Origin: Ophiothrix spiculata
Lineage: Eukaryota; Echinodermata; Ophiuroidea; Amphilepidida; Ophiotrichidae
Reading direction: 5' to 3' (one strand)
Assembly: GCA_000969725.1 (NCBI GenBank)
Contig: JXSR01S042759.1
DNA length: 20,833 bases
Shown here: positions 1 to 9,129 of the stretch, in pieces
Layout of the letters: each line of letters starts with the position of its first letter
Position numbering within the stretch: position 1 is the first letter of the stretch
Notes under the pieces: model-generated
What the model saw: only the letters and a program-made list of their open reading frames with translations
Told to the model about the DNA's origin: nothing
Database searches by the model: none
Position numbers and translations under genes: made by a program

Positions 1-1776
1 AGAAAAAAAATCAACTAATCATTTTGAGGGTCAATTAGGCAGTACAAAAAAAAGGTTACTACTATGGAAATTTTTAAGGGATTAATCCAAACTCGATTTT
101 CACAATTTTTGTGGCACGTCAGCGCCACAGCCTCGCTGCTTAGTCACTAAAGTGGGTTGATCAGTGGTGGGGTTAGTCGAGGGATCTGGGAAAGATCTAC
201 GTAGGTACATGTATGAGAGTGGCACATCTTTGTGTGTGTTGTGTGTACCCCATGTTTCAATCAATTTAGCCAATGGTTCAGTTTCAAAATTTGACACAAT
301 ATCTTTTGTCTGTCACTATGAACTAGCTAATATCCAGACATCAAGAATAAATCCAAGAAACCAGATCAAAATATTGGGGTCTGGTCATCAGAAATGGGTA
401 ATGGATATGAATGTTTGATATAATGACTAAAAATAGGAAAGTTTAATAACTAAACTGGATGTGTGACAAACAATTTTTTTCTATAAGTTTTGGGACACTC
501 AGTTCAGTTACACATCGGTCATACTACAATTGTGCTTTCTGTTAAAAAAATTTAGGCGGAGGACTTTGAGTTGACAAAATAAATGTCATGGATGATATCC
601 TATGAATTCATAAAGATTTGCAGTCTCCATATTTTTGTTTTAATTTAAAAAGACTGTAGGTTTTCACAAAACTTCAAAAAACAAATTTACAACCTAAAAC
701 TGAAATTGGTATTTATGCTATAAGCTATTTTATATAGGATGCATGATAAAATCTACCTGTATCAGGAAAATTTGAAGACAAATTTACACCATGGCAGGCA
801 TACATCAAAACCGCAAGCCAAATATGACAAGAGTCACTGCATAATGAAAGTCCCCCGAGGATACTGAACTACATAAGCATACGGAATACTTCATTAACAC
901 ATAGCACGGTGATGTTGTGGAGCATGAAAGGCGAAAAAAGGGTGACAAGAGTTTGGGTCGAAATGTCAACTGGGGTCAACAGCCACGGTTAGCCGCAACC
1001 AACAATAAGCCAAAACTGGAGTATTGGAGAATGTTTCCCAGAATGCTTGTACTCAAAGCCCTCAGGTTGGTTAACAGGAAACCAAATACACTTCAATAAA
1101 ATGTACGACAAAACAACATTATAAGAAAGTACAATACAAAATACTTTCAGAGAAAATTTCACCTTTACTGGGGATTCTTTAGAGTTTGTGAACTTGATAA
1201 AAAACTGTTTACATATTTACATATGTATATGCCAAGTAAAATAACAAATGAGATATTTTCAATACCATCAAATTGAGTCAATACTGGGAAAAATGTATTT
1301 TCATGTGAACATACTCTTTGTTCAGAAATTTTTAAAATGGATCTCAGAGTTGACTGTGTAATTTTAAACCACTCTTTTTTTTCTTTAACCCACCCTTTAT
1401 ATGAAAACACTTTAAAGTCAAAAACCTATTCTATCCCATTATATTTGATTGCACCATCGTGACTTCGTGTGCTAATCCAGAAGTCATATCTCGTCCGTCC
1501 GTATTGTTCCCAGGACAGAATGCAACATCTTGTGTTTAAAAGTCATAATTTAAAGAAACTTATTTTTTTGCAAATTTACAATCTTCATGCATTTTTTAAA
1601 ACACTTGAAAAGTTTTTAAAAACTTGAACTGAAGTATGAAAAATTCCACATCTTTGTTAGATCATCAACAGAAAAGCATAAAATGTGTTTTCTAATTTTT
1701 ATCTATGACAGACTTGACAGACCATAACTTGACTTGTGAATGTCTGGTGAAGTTCATCAAGGTGTCATTTCATTCC
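1..1776. other. No supported gene or element
   Basis: AT-rich sequence with only short open frames on both strands. I see no protein family motif, no terminal inverted repeats and no RNA gene. A minus-strand frame at 1165-1410 (81 codons) has mixed composition, but no convincing splice sites frame it and I do not call it. Confidence 0.6.
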
Positions 1777-1779
1777 TTA

Positions 1780-2006
1780 GGGGCGCACCATTAGATTTTC
1801 TGGGGGGGGGGGAGAGCAGGAAGCAGGAAGTTTTTTGAAGAAAAAAAACCTCCACAGGCAGATGAAAAAAAAAATCCCCCAAACATGGAATAGGCAGAAA
1901 AACAGTAATTTCCAGGGGGAAAAAATTCGCTCCAGAATGGGGCGCAAAAAAAAAATCAACCCGAACCTAACTTCCTGCTTCCCCTGGAAATCTTATGGTG
2001 CGTCCC
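1780..2006 (+). mobile_element. Harbinger-like MITE, copy 1
   Basis: A 227-bp non-autonomous element. Its ends are inverted repeats: the left begins GGGGCGCACCATTAGATTTT, and the right end read in reverse begins GGGACGCACCATAAGATTTC. It is flanked by direct TTA at 1777-1779 and 2007-2009. A 3-bp TWA target duplication is typical of the PIF/Harbinger superfamily, so that assignment is inference from the duplication; no transposase is present. The interior is rich in A-runs and homologous to the reverse complement of copy 2. Overlapping frames of 60-68 codons are low-complexity shadows of the repeat. Confidence 0.8.
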
Positions 2007-2212
2007 TTATAACATGGACTTTACAGATTTGTGAAAAGTGAAAATGACTGGGCGCCAGGACGCCAGATTTATGGCTTGTTTGAGATAGATAGTTAAATGG
2101 GAATGTTTTGAAGCTTGTTTGATTTTATTTCATATTGGGTGGATTTTGGCAAACCTCATATTTATGCAGAGATGGGAATTTGCATTTGATCAAGCATCTA
2201 AGTCTCAGATAA

Positions 2213-2433
2213 GGGGCGCACCATTAGATTTCCAGGGGAGCAGGAAGTTGCGTTCGGGTTGATTTTTTTTCCGCATCCTGTTCAGGAGCGAATTTTTATT
2301 CTCAGAAATTTCTGTTTTACCCCCTATTCCATGTTCAGGGGTGATTTTTTTTTCCTTCTGCCTATGGAGGGGGAATTTTTTTTTTTTGAAAAACTTCCGT
2401 CCCCCCCCCCCTGGAAATCTAATGGTACACCCC
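2213..2433 (-). mobile_element. Harbinger-like MITE, copy 2 (inverted)
   Basis: A 221-bp element with ends GGGGCGCACCATTAGATTTC and, reversed, GGGGTGTACCATTAGATTTC. It is flanked by direct TAA at 2210-2212 and 2434-2436. Its reverse complement aligns with copy 1 along most of its length, including shared blocks such as ACATGGAATAGG and AATTCGCTCC. The two copies therefore lie in opposite orientation about 200 bp apart. Poly-T and poly-C runs differ in length, as expected for old copies. Non-coding. Confidence 0.8.
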
Positions 2434-2712
2434 TAATATCATTATTTTGTAAACCTACCCTTTCCAACCACTTTTAAGAATTAGACAAAAATGGAATAAT
2501 TATGGACCTAAACTGCTATAAAATGTACAGGTAGTAAAATTGAATTTACTGAAGAGAGAATAATTGATTAATATTAAAAATAATCTTGGTCTGTCTAGAC
2601 ATATATACGATGCAACGGTTCAGTGAAATGACAAGGTGTCATTTAAAATGCGTGTAAGTTGTATCTACAATAGCTGCCATTTTTTCATAAATATGCATCG
2701 CACACTGTTTTT

Positions 2713-2746
2713 AGAGACGCTAGAAAGGAAACTTTCTAACGTCTCT
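2713..2746. repeat. Short near-perfect hairpin
   Basis: Arms AGAGACGCTAGAAAG and CTTTCTAACGTCTCT pair with one mismatch over 15 bp around a GAAA loop. No flanking duplication or T-run points to a transposon or terminator. Function unknown. Confidence 0.6.
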
Positions 2747-2767
2747 GCTGATATTGTATAGTTTTGG

Positions 2768-2837
2768 GTCAGTGGCTTTTGAAATGGTTGTGCTTTTTTC
2801 ACAAGACTAGCATCAAACCATTTCAAGAGCCAATGAC
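2768..2837. repeat. Inverted repeat, 22-bp arms, 26-nt loop
   Basis: Arm 2768-2789 (GTCAGTGGCTTTTGAAATGG...) pairs with 2816-2837 with two mismatches. The 70-nt fold has the size of a microRNA precursor, but no conserved microRNA is recognised. A small fold-back transposon remnant is equally possible. Confidence 0.55.
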
Positions 2838-2941
2838 AATTTTTTGCACTTCAGTGATAACATGTTAAATAAAGGTAACTTATGGCAGCCATTGCAGATA
2901 CGACTTTCTTGCACTTACATGACAAATTAACCCTTGGGATC

Positions 2942-3621
2942 TCATGGCACAGAGTCATTCAACGCTTCAGCACCAATATTCATACACCATGCATCGGTAT
3001 GACTGTAAGAGTTCACTATGTCCAGAACATCATTGTTACCAATACTAAGGTTTCTGTCAACAGTATTTCGACATAAAGCATATCTATCTCGACATGTCGA
3101 CATGAAATCTCATTTGTCGACAAAACTGGGAAAGTTAAATTTTATAAAAACTTACGTTTAATTGTCAAGTTATAGCTGTTTATTAGCAGTTGAGCTTTAA
3201 CAAGTGTTTAAAGTATTGCATAAATAATTTAAAAATTAATGGTTTTTCATCATTTACAACCATTTTTAAAGTTATTATGATGATGGTTCACAACAAAAAA
3301 GTTACCAAATATCAATTTTATATCATGGATATTGTACGCAGAAAGAACTTATATATTATAAGTAAGTTTACATCTAAAACGGGTCATTAAGCTTTTCCAA
3401 ACAATTTTGTTTTCCCGCTAAAACCAACTGTTTGATATCAACTTTATGTCGACACTATGTGTCGACATCGACAACAAATTATTGCGACATGTCGACATAA
3501 AAAAACAGTCTTGACAGAAACCTTAACCAATACCATGACATTTCTTCCCATAGGCATTCAATAGAGTTAAAAGGCAGAGAAAAAATGTTTCTCTTAAAAC
3601 ACAAATTTCCAGCGTTGGTTG
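2942..3621 (-). pseudogene. Exon-like frame split by a transposon
   Basis: If the element at 3046-3525 and one copy of its 8-bp duplication are removed, a single minus-strand frame runs from just below a TGA at 3622-3624 down to a TGA at 2942-2944, about 62 codons. It contains stretches such as NAYGKKCHGIGNNDVLD and SYSHTDAWCMNIGAEALN. A pyrimidine-rich tract followed by AG at 3544-3545 could be a splice acceptor for a terminal exon. With the element in place, the frame meets TAA exactly at the insertion boundary. I do not recognise the protein. The even composition suggests former coding sequence, but chance is possible at this length. Confidence 0.3.
3046..3525. mobile_element. hAT-like non-autonomous element with 8-bp TSD
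   Basis: A 480-bp element with 15-bp perfect terminal inverted repeats, TAAGGTTTCTGTCAA. It is flanked by a perfect 8-bp direct duplication ACCAATAC (3038-3045 and 3526-3533). Eight-base duplications are typical of hAT elements (P and Merlin elements are alternatives), so the superfamily is inference. Subterminal regions carry repeated GTCGACA motifs: 3093-3123 on the left and several at 3448-3496 on the right. The interior is AT-rich and non-coding; a 66-codon frame at 3190-3390 has no recognisable domain. Confidence 0.8.
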
Positions 3622-3625
3622 TCAA

Positions 3626-4398
3626 TACCCATTGAGATTTTACCATGTCCCAAACGGAAGAATTAAAGCCAATACAGTTTCTTACACTTAACCCTAGCTC
3701 ACACATGTTTTTAAAACTAGCTCACAGGAATTGATATATAAAAATGCTTAGTCCCCCAACCCTTCTTCCCCAACCATATAGTAAAAATCTGTAAATCTTT
3801 GTATAACTCAAGCCCTCTGATAGAAGTAAAATAAGGCTAAACAAATGCGATAAATTCATTGCCAATCTAACAAGTATAAAAAGCCGCTCTGATTTTACAT
3901 GTTAAATTTAGCATGTTAGCTCTGATACAATACCTGATACAATCATTTTACCCATATGGATGCTAGAAAAGGTAAAAAACAGGTCACATCATGACCCTTT
4001 CTTATATGCAACATCTGATCAGATCACTATTTGAAAAAGAGACACTGGCTTCATAAAAGCAAAGCGATAGATAAATGCTATGTCGGGTTCATCAAACACA
4101 GAAATTTTAACCAGGCCAAATATTTAACAAATTATGTCATTCAAAGATCAGTTCTAAATGCTAAAATGTATTGAACAAAAGAAGCAATAAATTCAAGTTC
4201 ATTACGTATTTGAATAAGAGCTGTCGTCTAGTGTGAATGATGCTAGTGCTATTTAGATTTCTAGCCAACATGTTTAAAATTACATTCTCTCTCAATTACT
4301 CATGAACTGTACGATTTCTATGGTAAAAAAATTGCAAAAAGAACATTATTTCCGGATGATCAGAGTTCTTAGAATCACTTGCCTTCAATATCTCAATG
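3626..4398. other. No supported gene or element
   Basis: AT-rich sequence without long frames or inverted repeats. A short direct echo (CTAGCTCACA near 3694 and 3717) is all I can see. Confidence 0.55.
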
Positions 4399-4615
4399 TT
4401 ATTTGGTTCCAAAGTTGCAAAGCATAAAAAAAAATGGAAATCCGGTGGGTAATTGAGTAAAAAATGGGCATAGAGGGGTGGTCAAATTTTCATTTTCAAA
4501 GTGCAGTAAACACATATACACAATTTTTGAAGCACCACCCCTCTCCCACCTGCAATCAAGGAAAAAAGTGTCACCACGTTTTGCTATACGTCTTACTATG
4601 ATTTTCAGTTTCTCA

Positions 4616-4903
4616 TCAAAATTCAAGTGCCATCTTGAAAACAGGGTGGAGGGTGTATGTTTTATCATAATCGACTTGAACGTCACCTGCTATAATTGCT
4701 TCTCCTGTAAATGGTTGAATGAAGTCAAAAGAACTCACCAACATGGTGGGAAAAATTGACAATTTGGCATGTCCCTTGCCAGCTAAAATGTGGACTTCTG
4801 GAGGGAAATTTGGCATTTCGAAGGGAAATTTACATGCAAGAATATAAAGGTCCTTGCCAAGAAATTCACATTTTTTCAGACCCTGCTCACCCATTTCAGG
4901 CAC
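4616..4903 (-). CDS. Exon-like frame, unrecognised protein (possible exon or pseudo-exon)
   Basis: An open minus-strand frame of 95 codons, with an upstream in-frame stop at 4916-4918 and the first in-frame Met at 4894. The composition is protein-like, with few low-complexity runs and motifs such as FPPEVHILAGKGHAKLSIFP and TGEAIIAGDVQVDYDKTY. It ends at two consecutive TGA codons. An overlapping frame (4399-4686) takes over with FDEKLKIIVRRIAKRGDTF and reaches a possible donor in GCAGGTGGGA near 4550. That shift could mark a frameshifted pseudogene, or the true exon may end earlier. The antisense frame at 4478-4759 is less protein-like. No family recognised. Confidence 0.3.
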   Translation of the reverse strand: MPEMGEQGLKKCEFLGKDLYILACKFPFEMPNFPPEVHILAGKGHAKLSIFPTMLVSSFDFIQPFTGEAIIAGDVQVDYDKTYTLHPVFKMALEF

Positions 4904-5020
4904 TTTTTTCTTGATTTATTGTCGGTAACAATGCTACATTATGTACCATCACACTATGATATGCAGTCCAAAAATTTGTAAACGCATTTTAAATGCATTT
5001 GCCAGCTACAGTACCTATAG

Positions 5021-5210
5021 CAAGGATTCTCAACTACGGCGCGCGAGCCAAATTTGACGCTTTGACAAGTACTGACTGGCGCTTGGACACTCTCTAAAAA
5101 CAAAGAAATACATTAAAAACGCACTGAAAAAATAGGAAGTTTGGTGCTTTTTCCTTCAATTTTCTCATTTATGTTTCGCATGCATTGTAAGGACTAGTTG
5201 AGAACCCCTG
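5021..5210. mobile_element. hAT-family MITE
   Basis: A 190-bp element beginning CAAGGATTCTCAACTACGG and ending, in reverse, CAGGGGTTCTCAACTAGTCC; 14 of the first 16 bases match. CAGGGGTTCTCAAC-type ends are characteristic of hAT (Charlie-like) transposons. It is flanked by ACCTATAG (5013-5020) and ACCTAGAG (5211-5218), an 8-bp target duplication with one mismatch. No coding capacity. Confidence 0.82.
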
Positions 5211-5250
5211 ACCTAGAGCATTATTTAAATGGCTGACATCTTGAGCTATT

Positions 5251-5469
5251 TTGATCAATGTAAAAAATCAAACCTGTCAAATTTGTAACAGCAATGCTAC
5301 ATGTACAAATTCTCCACTGTATCAGTTTATAACAGATTCCGTGAGTGCTGATGAGATGGTAAATATTCAATGCATAACCTCCCTGAGCAAACCAGCACAG
5401 AATCGAGCAAATATTAAATTGGTGTCGAATATAGGTCAAAGTATCTTGTATTTCCAATTAGAATTTTAA
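5251..5469 (+). other. Short open frame, uncertain
   Basis: A 72-codon plus-strand frame with mixed composition (for example CQICNSNATCTNSPLYQF). An antisense frame of similar length (5221-5457) overlaps it. I see no splice sites, signal peptide or known domain. Noted only because it is one of the less repetitive frames in the window; probably chance. Confidence 0.12.
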
Positions 5470-5594
5470 ATCGGTCTTGGGCAGCCAGGAGAAAGATTTA
5501 ACAAGCTCTGAATCTGACATATATCTCCAATAATAATCTGATATCTTCAAACTGTCCTTTTTGTAATTGTTAAAATGTGGGTCTGGGAGTGTTA

Positions 5595-5834
5595 GGGGTG
5601 CACCATTTGATTTTCAGGGGGGCATGGAAGTTGGGTCGAGTCAAGTTGTTGTTTTTTAGCCACTTTGGCGGCAAGATTTTTTTGCGGCAAAGTTGATTTT
5701 ATTGTGTTTTTTATGTTTTTCTTTACCTTGAAGTAGTTGGGTTACTTTTTTTTAACTCATCTTTGGGTCAAGATTCTTTTTTTCGCTGCCAAAAAAACCT
5801 TCTATGCCCCCCTGAGAATCAAATGGTGCGCCCC
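5595..5834. mobile_element. Harbinger-like MITE, diverged copy 3
   Basis: A 240-bp element with the same terminal repeat as copies 1 and 2: left GGGGTGCACCATTTGATTTT, right reversed GGGGCGCACCATTTGATTCT. Its interior is different, apart from a shared T-rich habit. The flanks are TTA (5592-5594) and TAA (5835-5837), a TWA pair differing at one base. It is probably a separate subfamily mobilised by the same kind of transposase. Confidence 0.75.
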
Positions 5835-5837
5835 TAA

Positions 5838-7082
5838 CTTCTTTTTAATATGAAAGAGCTGGGCTCCTTCTTACAATTACATGTAATGGTTTAACTCCCC
5901 GGAAAAATGAACATGTTTTTACTCTTATTTTTCAAAGACACAAAAAGGTTGAAAATATAGATCTGCTTTTGTTTACATATTTAGGAACATTTTGATCCCG
6001 ATTTAGGTTTGGAAATCAGGAATTTAACAAGAAAAGAACTTGTTTTATTTTCATCTGATAAATATGCATTATTTTTTTCAAAAATATCTCTGTTTCTAAT
6101 CATTTTCTTCACAAATTTTGACTCATATCAAATACAAAAAATTGTATGGTAAAACCCAGGTGCTGCTGTAGGGGGAAAAATCGGCTCCTGGGTCTCATTT
6201 TTTCTGTCATACCAGGCGCAAAAATTCGGGAACCATAGGGTAAAAATTCCCATCATTTTAAAGAAAAACCTTGGATCCAAGATAGCCACCATATCTAATA
6301 AGGTTTACATGCCAGTCAAATAAAAATAGTGGCCAGCACCGATTCCCCTTTTCAATTTCCTTGGATCACGTACTGTATGGTACTTATTGTATAATTCAAA
6401 AAAAAATTGTCAAAATCAATTATTTCACAAAACGCACTTAATGCAATCATTACAAAATAAAAATGTCAGAAGTTTTTCCTTTTCAAAACTAAAATAAAAA
6501 CAATAATACCTTTAGAGGTCAGTGCAGTACGAGAGATATTCATAAAAGGGCACTAGTACTGCACTTAAGTACAAATATAGAATAAACAAAGGTGATATTA
6601 AATTTAAAAATAACTGTTGAACTGGTAATACTGCACTTAGCAATTTGTGAGTGAAAGATGCACTTACTCCTGTCAGCTACATAACTGTCCTTGCAAATAA
6701 ACTTGATAGCATGGGGTGAAAGTACTTCTACTTCGTGGCAAATTGCAGAAACAAAAAATAAGTTCAAGCTGAATCTAAATTTCAATTTTAAACCATTTTT
6801 TCAATCATAATTTGTATAAATAAGCCATGTAAAACAAAAAAATGTACATTATATTTATGTAGAAATACATGCAGCTTCAGTTTGATCTGATTTTATAATG
6901 TGCAAAAATATTCAAATTCTACTCCCACTGATAAACACATTGTGCAGAACAAAGCGATGATATTTTACAATTTGGCAAATTAGTTACATGGGTCATACAG
7001 TATGAAATGTAAATACATGTACCAAAGGGCGTTTTTTTTCACCGTTTGGGCATGGAAAAAGGTTATTTTACCATTTGGGCAG
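5838..7082. other. AT-rich stretch, no supported gene
   Basis: Mostly featureless. It contains a fragment at 6331-6366 that matches the right end of the element at 12816-13278. A 9-bp inverted repeat GTGCAGTAC/GTACTGCAC lies near 6523-6567. A minus-strand frame at 6540-6785 includes EVEVLSPHAIKFICKDSY and ends at a good-looking splice donor, GTAAGT, at 6662-6667. That piece could be a small exon, but I cannot confirm it. Confidence 0.5.
6331..6366 (+). repeat. Partial terminal repeat related to 12816-13278
   Basis: The block ACCGATTCCCCTTTTCAATT followed by TCCTTGG matches the right terminus of the larger inverted-repeat element at about 13245-13271, with a few differences. Only this end is clear here. 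It may be a solo or truncated copy. Confidence 0.5.
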
Positions 7083-7159
7083 ATTTATTTATTTATTTAA
7101 ATCTAAATTTATTTATTCATTATTTATTTATTTATTAGCAAATAGAAATAAATAAATAC
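7083..7159. repeat. ATTT-type simple repeat
   Basis: Runs of TTTA/ATTT on the plus strand are followed by AAATA units, so the segment can also fold on itself. A microsatellite. Confidence 0.85.
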
Positions 7160-7602
7160 AGATGATTTATAGTGCACTATGCCTCCCCTGACTTTTATTT
7201 TTTTACTTATTTTTTTTTTCTGATTTCCTACATCTATGTCAACAAATAATTTCATAGAAGGCTTGTACAATAATTTAACAATAATAGGCCTAATAATTGG
7301 GTTTTTGTTTCTAGCAATTTTCCATCATGTAAAGATCAAACCTCTCATGTTTCACTGCAAGTAAATCATTACTAGTGTCTGACCAATCTACTTTACATCT
7401 AATATCGGCCAATTCCTATCTTAGTTATAAATTAGTTTCAAATCGGACGATTCAGATTCAAATTCTCTAAGTGTACCAGTGCAGGAATAATCATTAATCA
7501 TATCTTCCCATCTAATGTTCATAAAATGGAAACTTCTATTCAAAGCAGATTTATCAGTTTATTACATTTTCTGACTTGTCATGTTTTGAAGACTTGTAAC
7601 TC
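7160..7602. other. No supported gene or element
   Basis: AT-rich sequence with one TAGGCCTA palindrome at 7285-7292. Nothing else stands out. Confidence 0.55.
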
Positions 7603-7998
7603 CACTTCTGAATAAGAACGGGAAACAGAACCGTGTTAATTTAAAGATAAAAAAATATTTGGACATGAAACATTTAATTGACCAGGGACCAACTTTATTG
7701 GAGGTTTTAGGTGGTTGGTCACAAATATTTAAAACAATGATTGAATACAACTTACAGTCAAACTTGTGGTTTTTTTCAAAACTTCAAGTCCCCAATCTAC
7801 TAAATGCATTTTCAAAACTTCGAAGTCCCCGATCTACTAAATGCATAAATTCAATGTATATAATCTAACTACATCTAGGGCAAAGTTCTAAATGCTGGTT
7901 TTGCAAATGGATGAAAAGAGCCGCTGGCAATGCTTAGTGTATTGAAATTCATGACACTGTTTTCAGGGAAGCAGACCTAAGTCATGTTTAGTATGTTG
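7603..7998 (+). repeat. Locally duplicated repeat, copy A
   Basis: First of five copies of one non-coding unit. It starts at CACTTCTGAATAAGAA, as in copy E, and contains the landmarks GACCAGGGACCAACTTTATT, GGTGGTTGGTCACAAATATT, AACTACATCTAGGGCAAAGT, GGATGAAAAGAGCCGC and AAATTCATGACACTGTTTTC. It breaks off in ATGTTTAGTATGTTGG, where the sequence jumps into copy B. It has an internal 36-37-bp tandem duplication (7773-7845). Frames crossing it are not conserved among the copies. Confidence 0.85.
7773..7845 (+). repeat. 36/37-bp tandem duplication inside copy A
   Basis: Two adjacent versions of TTTTCAAAACTTC(G)AAGTCCCC...TACTAAATGCA (7773-7808 and 7809-7845) differ by a few bases. The other copies have a single version. 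Confidence 0.85.
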
Positions 7999-8035
7999 GA
8001 GGTTTTTGGTGGTTGGTCACAAATATTGATTGAAT

Positions 8036-8459
8036 CAGAGGAGGGTGGCCGTGGCAGCTATTGCATGGTTGCCGTTCGGTATCATAGACGATCCCCGGCT
8101 GCGTCATGGCCTATACCGCCTCTAGTAAGCCATTGGAAACATCGTGGAAAAATACCACTTCCGGGATCGCGCGGGATGGCCGCTAAAATTGTATTCCTAA
8201 TCGGTAAAAAATATGATAAAATCTATAAAAAGTGGGGTTCACGCGTGAACCCCAACGGATTTAGAGTAATACGATTATGTTTAATTTTGTGACATTGCTT
8301 GTTTAATTTATTTGATCAATGTAAAAAAAGGAGTTTCTGTAATATTTTCAATACATAGTTTGTGGCTCTGCCCATTGCAATACTCGTAAAATGTATCCCT
8401 AAATTTGCGTTTAGAAATCCCTCAGCCTAAATTAAGTAAACCGTGTCCTATGCCGCCTG
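8036..8459. mobile_element. hAT-like insertion with 8-bp TSD in copy B
   Basis: A 424-bp insertion flanked by perfect direct GATTGAAT (8028-8035 and 8460-8467). The other copies read straight through this site (GATTGAATACAACTT in copies A and D). It starts CAGAGGAGGG and ends GCCGCCTG; the CAG...CTG ends and 8-bp duplication suggest hAT, although the inverted repeats are weak. It is more GC-rich than its surroundings and contains a perfect 22-bp palindrome at 8233-8254. No transposase. The frame at 7984-8292 crosses the insertion border and is a shadow. Confidence 0.75.
8233..8254. repeat. Perfect 22-bp palindrome
   Basis: TGGGGTTCACG followed by its exact reverse complement, with an MluI-like ACGCGT core. 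It lies inside the hAT-like insertion. Confidence 0.9.
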
Positions 8460-8763
8460 GATTGAATACATCTTACAGTCAAACTTCTTTTTTAAAAACT
8501 CCAAGCCCCCGATCTACTAAAACGCATAAATTCAATGTATAATCTAACTACATCTAGGGCAAAGTTCTAAATGCTGGTTTTGCAAATGGATGAAAAGAGC
8601 CGCAGGCCATGCTTAGTGTCTGCATTGAAATTCATGACACTGTTTTCAGGGAAGCAGACCAAGTCATGTTTAGTAGGTTGGCAAGCTGTGTGACTCACAT
8701 TCATGTCACCATTGTACAGAGTTAATTTTAAAGCTGAAGTTGTACTCAGTCGCCTGTTTTAAG

Positions 8764-8894
8764 GTGTCTGGTCCTTGATAGATCTGCCCGAAATTTTCTA
8801 ATAAAAATCGGCTTGATTGATATTTTATCGATGTAGAACCGATTTTGAAAATAAAACTTGGGGGTCACCGGCCTCGTTTTTGCATGCGAGTCGG
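8764..8894. other. Spacer between copies B and C
   Basis: 131 bp not shared with the repeat unit, with no feature beyond weak inverted complementarity (AATCGG / CCGATT). Confidence 0.6.
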
Positions 8895-9050
8895 TGTATT
8901 GAAATTCATGACACTGTTTTCAGTGAAAGCAGACCAAGTCATGTTTAGTATGTGAGCAAGCTGTGTGACTCACATTCATGTCACCATTGTACAGAGTTAA
9001 TTTTTAAAGCTGAAGTTGAACTCGGTCTCATGTTTTAAAAATGTTACGTA
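8895..9050 (+). repeat. Locally duplicated repeat, copy C (3' part only)
   Basis: It starts within the unit at TGTATTGAAATTCATGACAC and continues through CAAGCTGTGTGACTCACATT to ATGTTACGTA. The upstream half of the unit is missing. It matches copies D and E, with small indels. Confidence 0.85.
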
Positions 9051-9129
9051 AAGTCTGTTTCTGTTAACAACAAACATTTTTGATCAGGGACCAACCTTAC
9101 TGGAGGTTTTTGGTGGCTGGTCACAAATA

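Larger units (their letters stand above)
7995..8763 (+). repeat. Locally duplicated repeat, copy B (rearranged, carries insertion)
   Basis: It joins copy A through a GTTGGAGG junction, so its 5' part is missing. It then follows the unit from GGAGGTTTTTGGTGGTTGG to the CTCAGTCGCCTG region. It is interrupted by the element at 8036-8459. A 9-base segment found in copies D and E is missing between two ATT triplets, a typical microhomology deletion. Confidence 0.8.

Noticed and set aside
1777..2041. Lys- and Phe-rich frames on both strands
   Set aside because: Products of A/T homopolymers within the MITE.
7659..7868. Frame with DQGPTLLEVLGGWSQIF in copy A
   Set aside because: Similar words recur in B, D and E because the DNA repeats, but the frame is not maintained downstream.
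7984..8292. 102-codon frame
   Set aside because: It starts in repeat copy B and runs into the hAT-like insertion, so it is a chimera of two elements.
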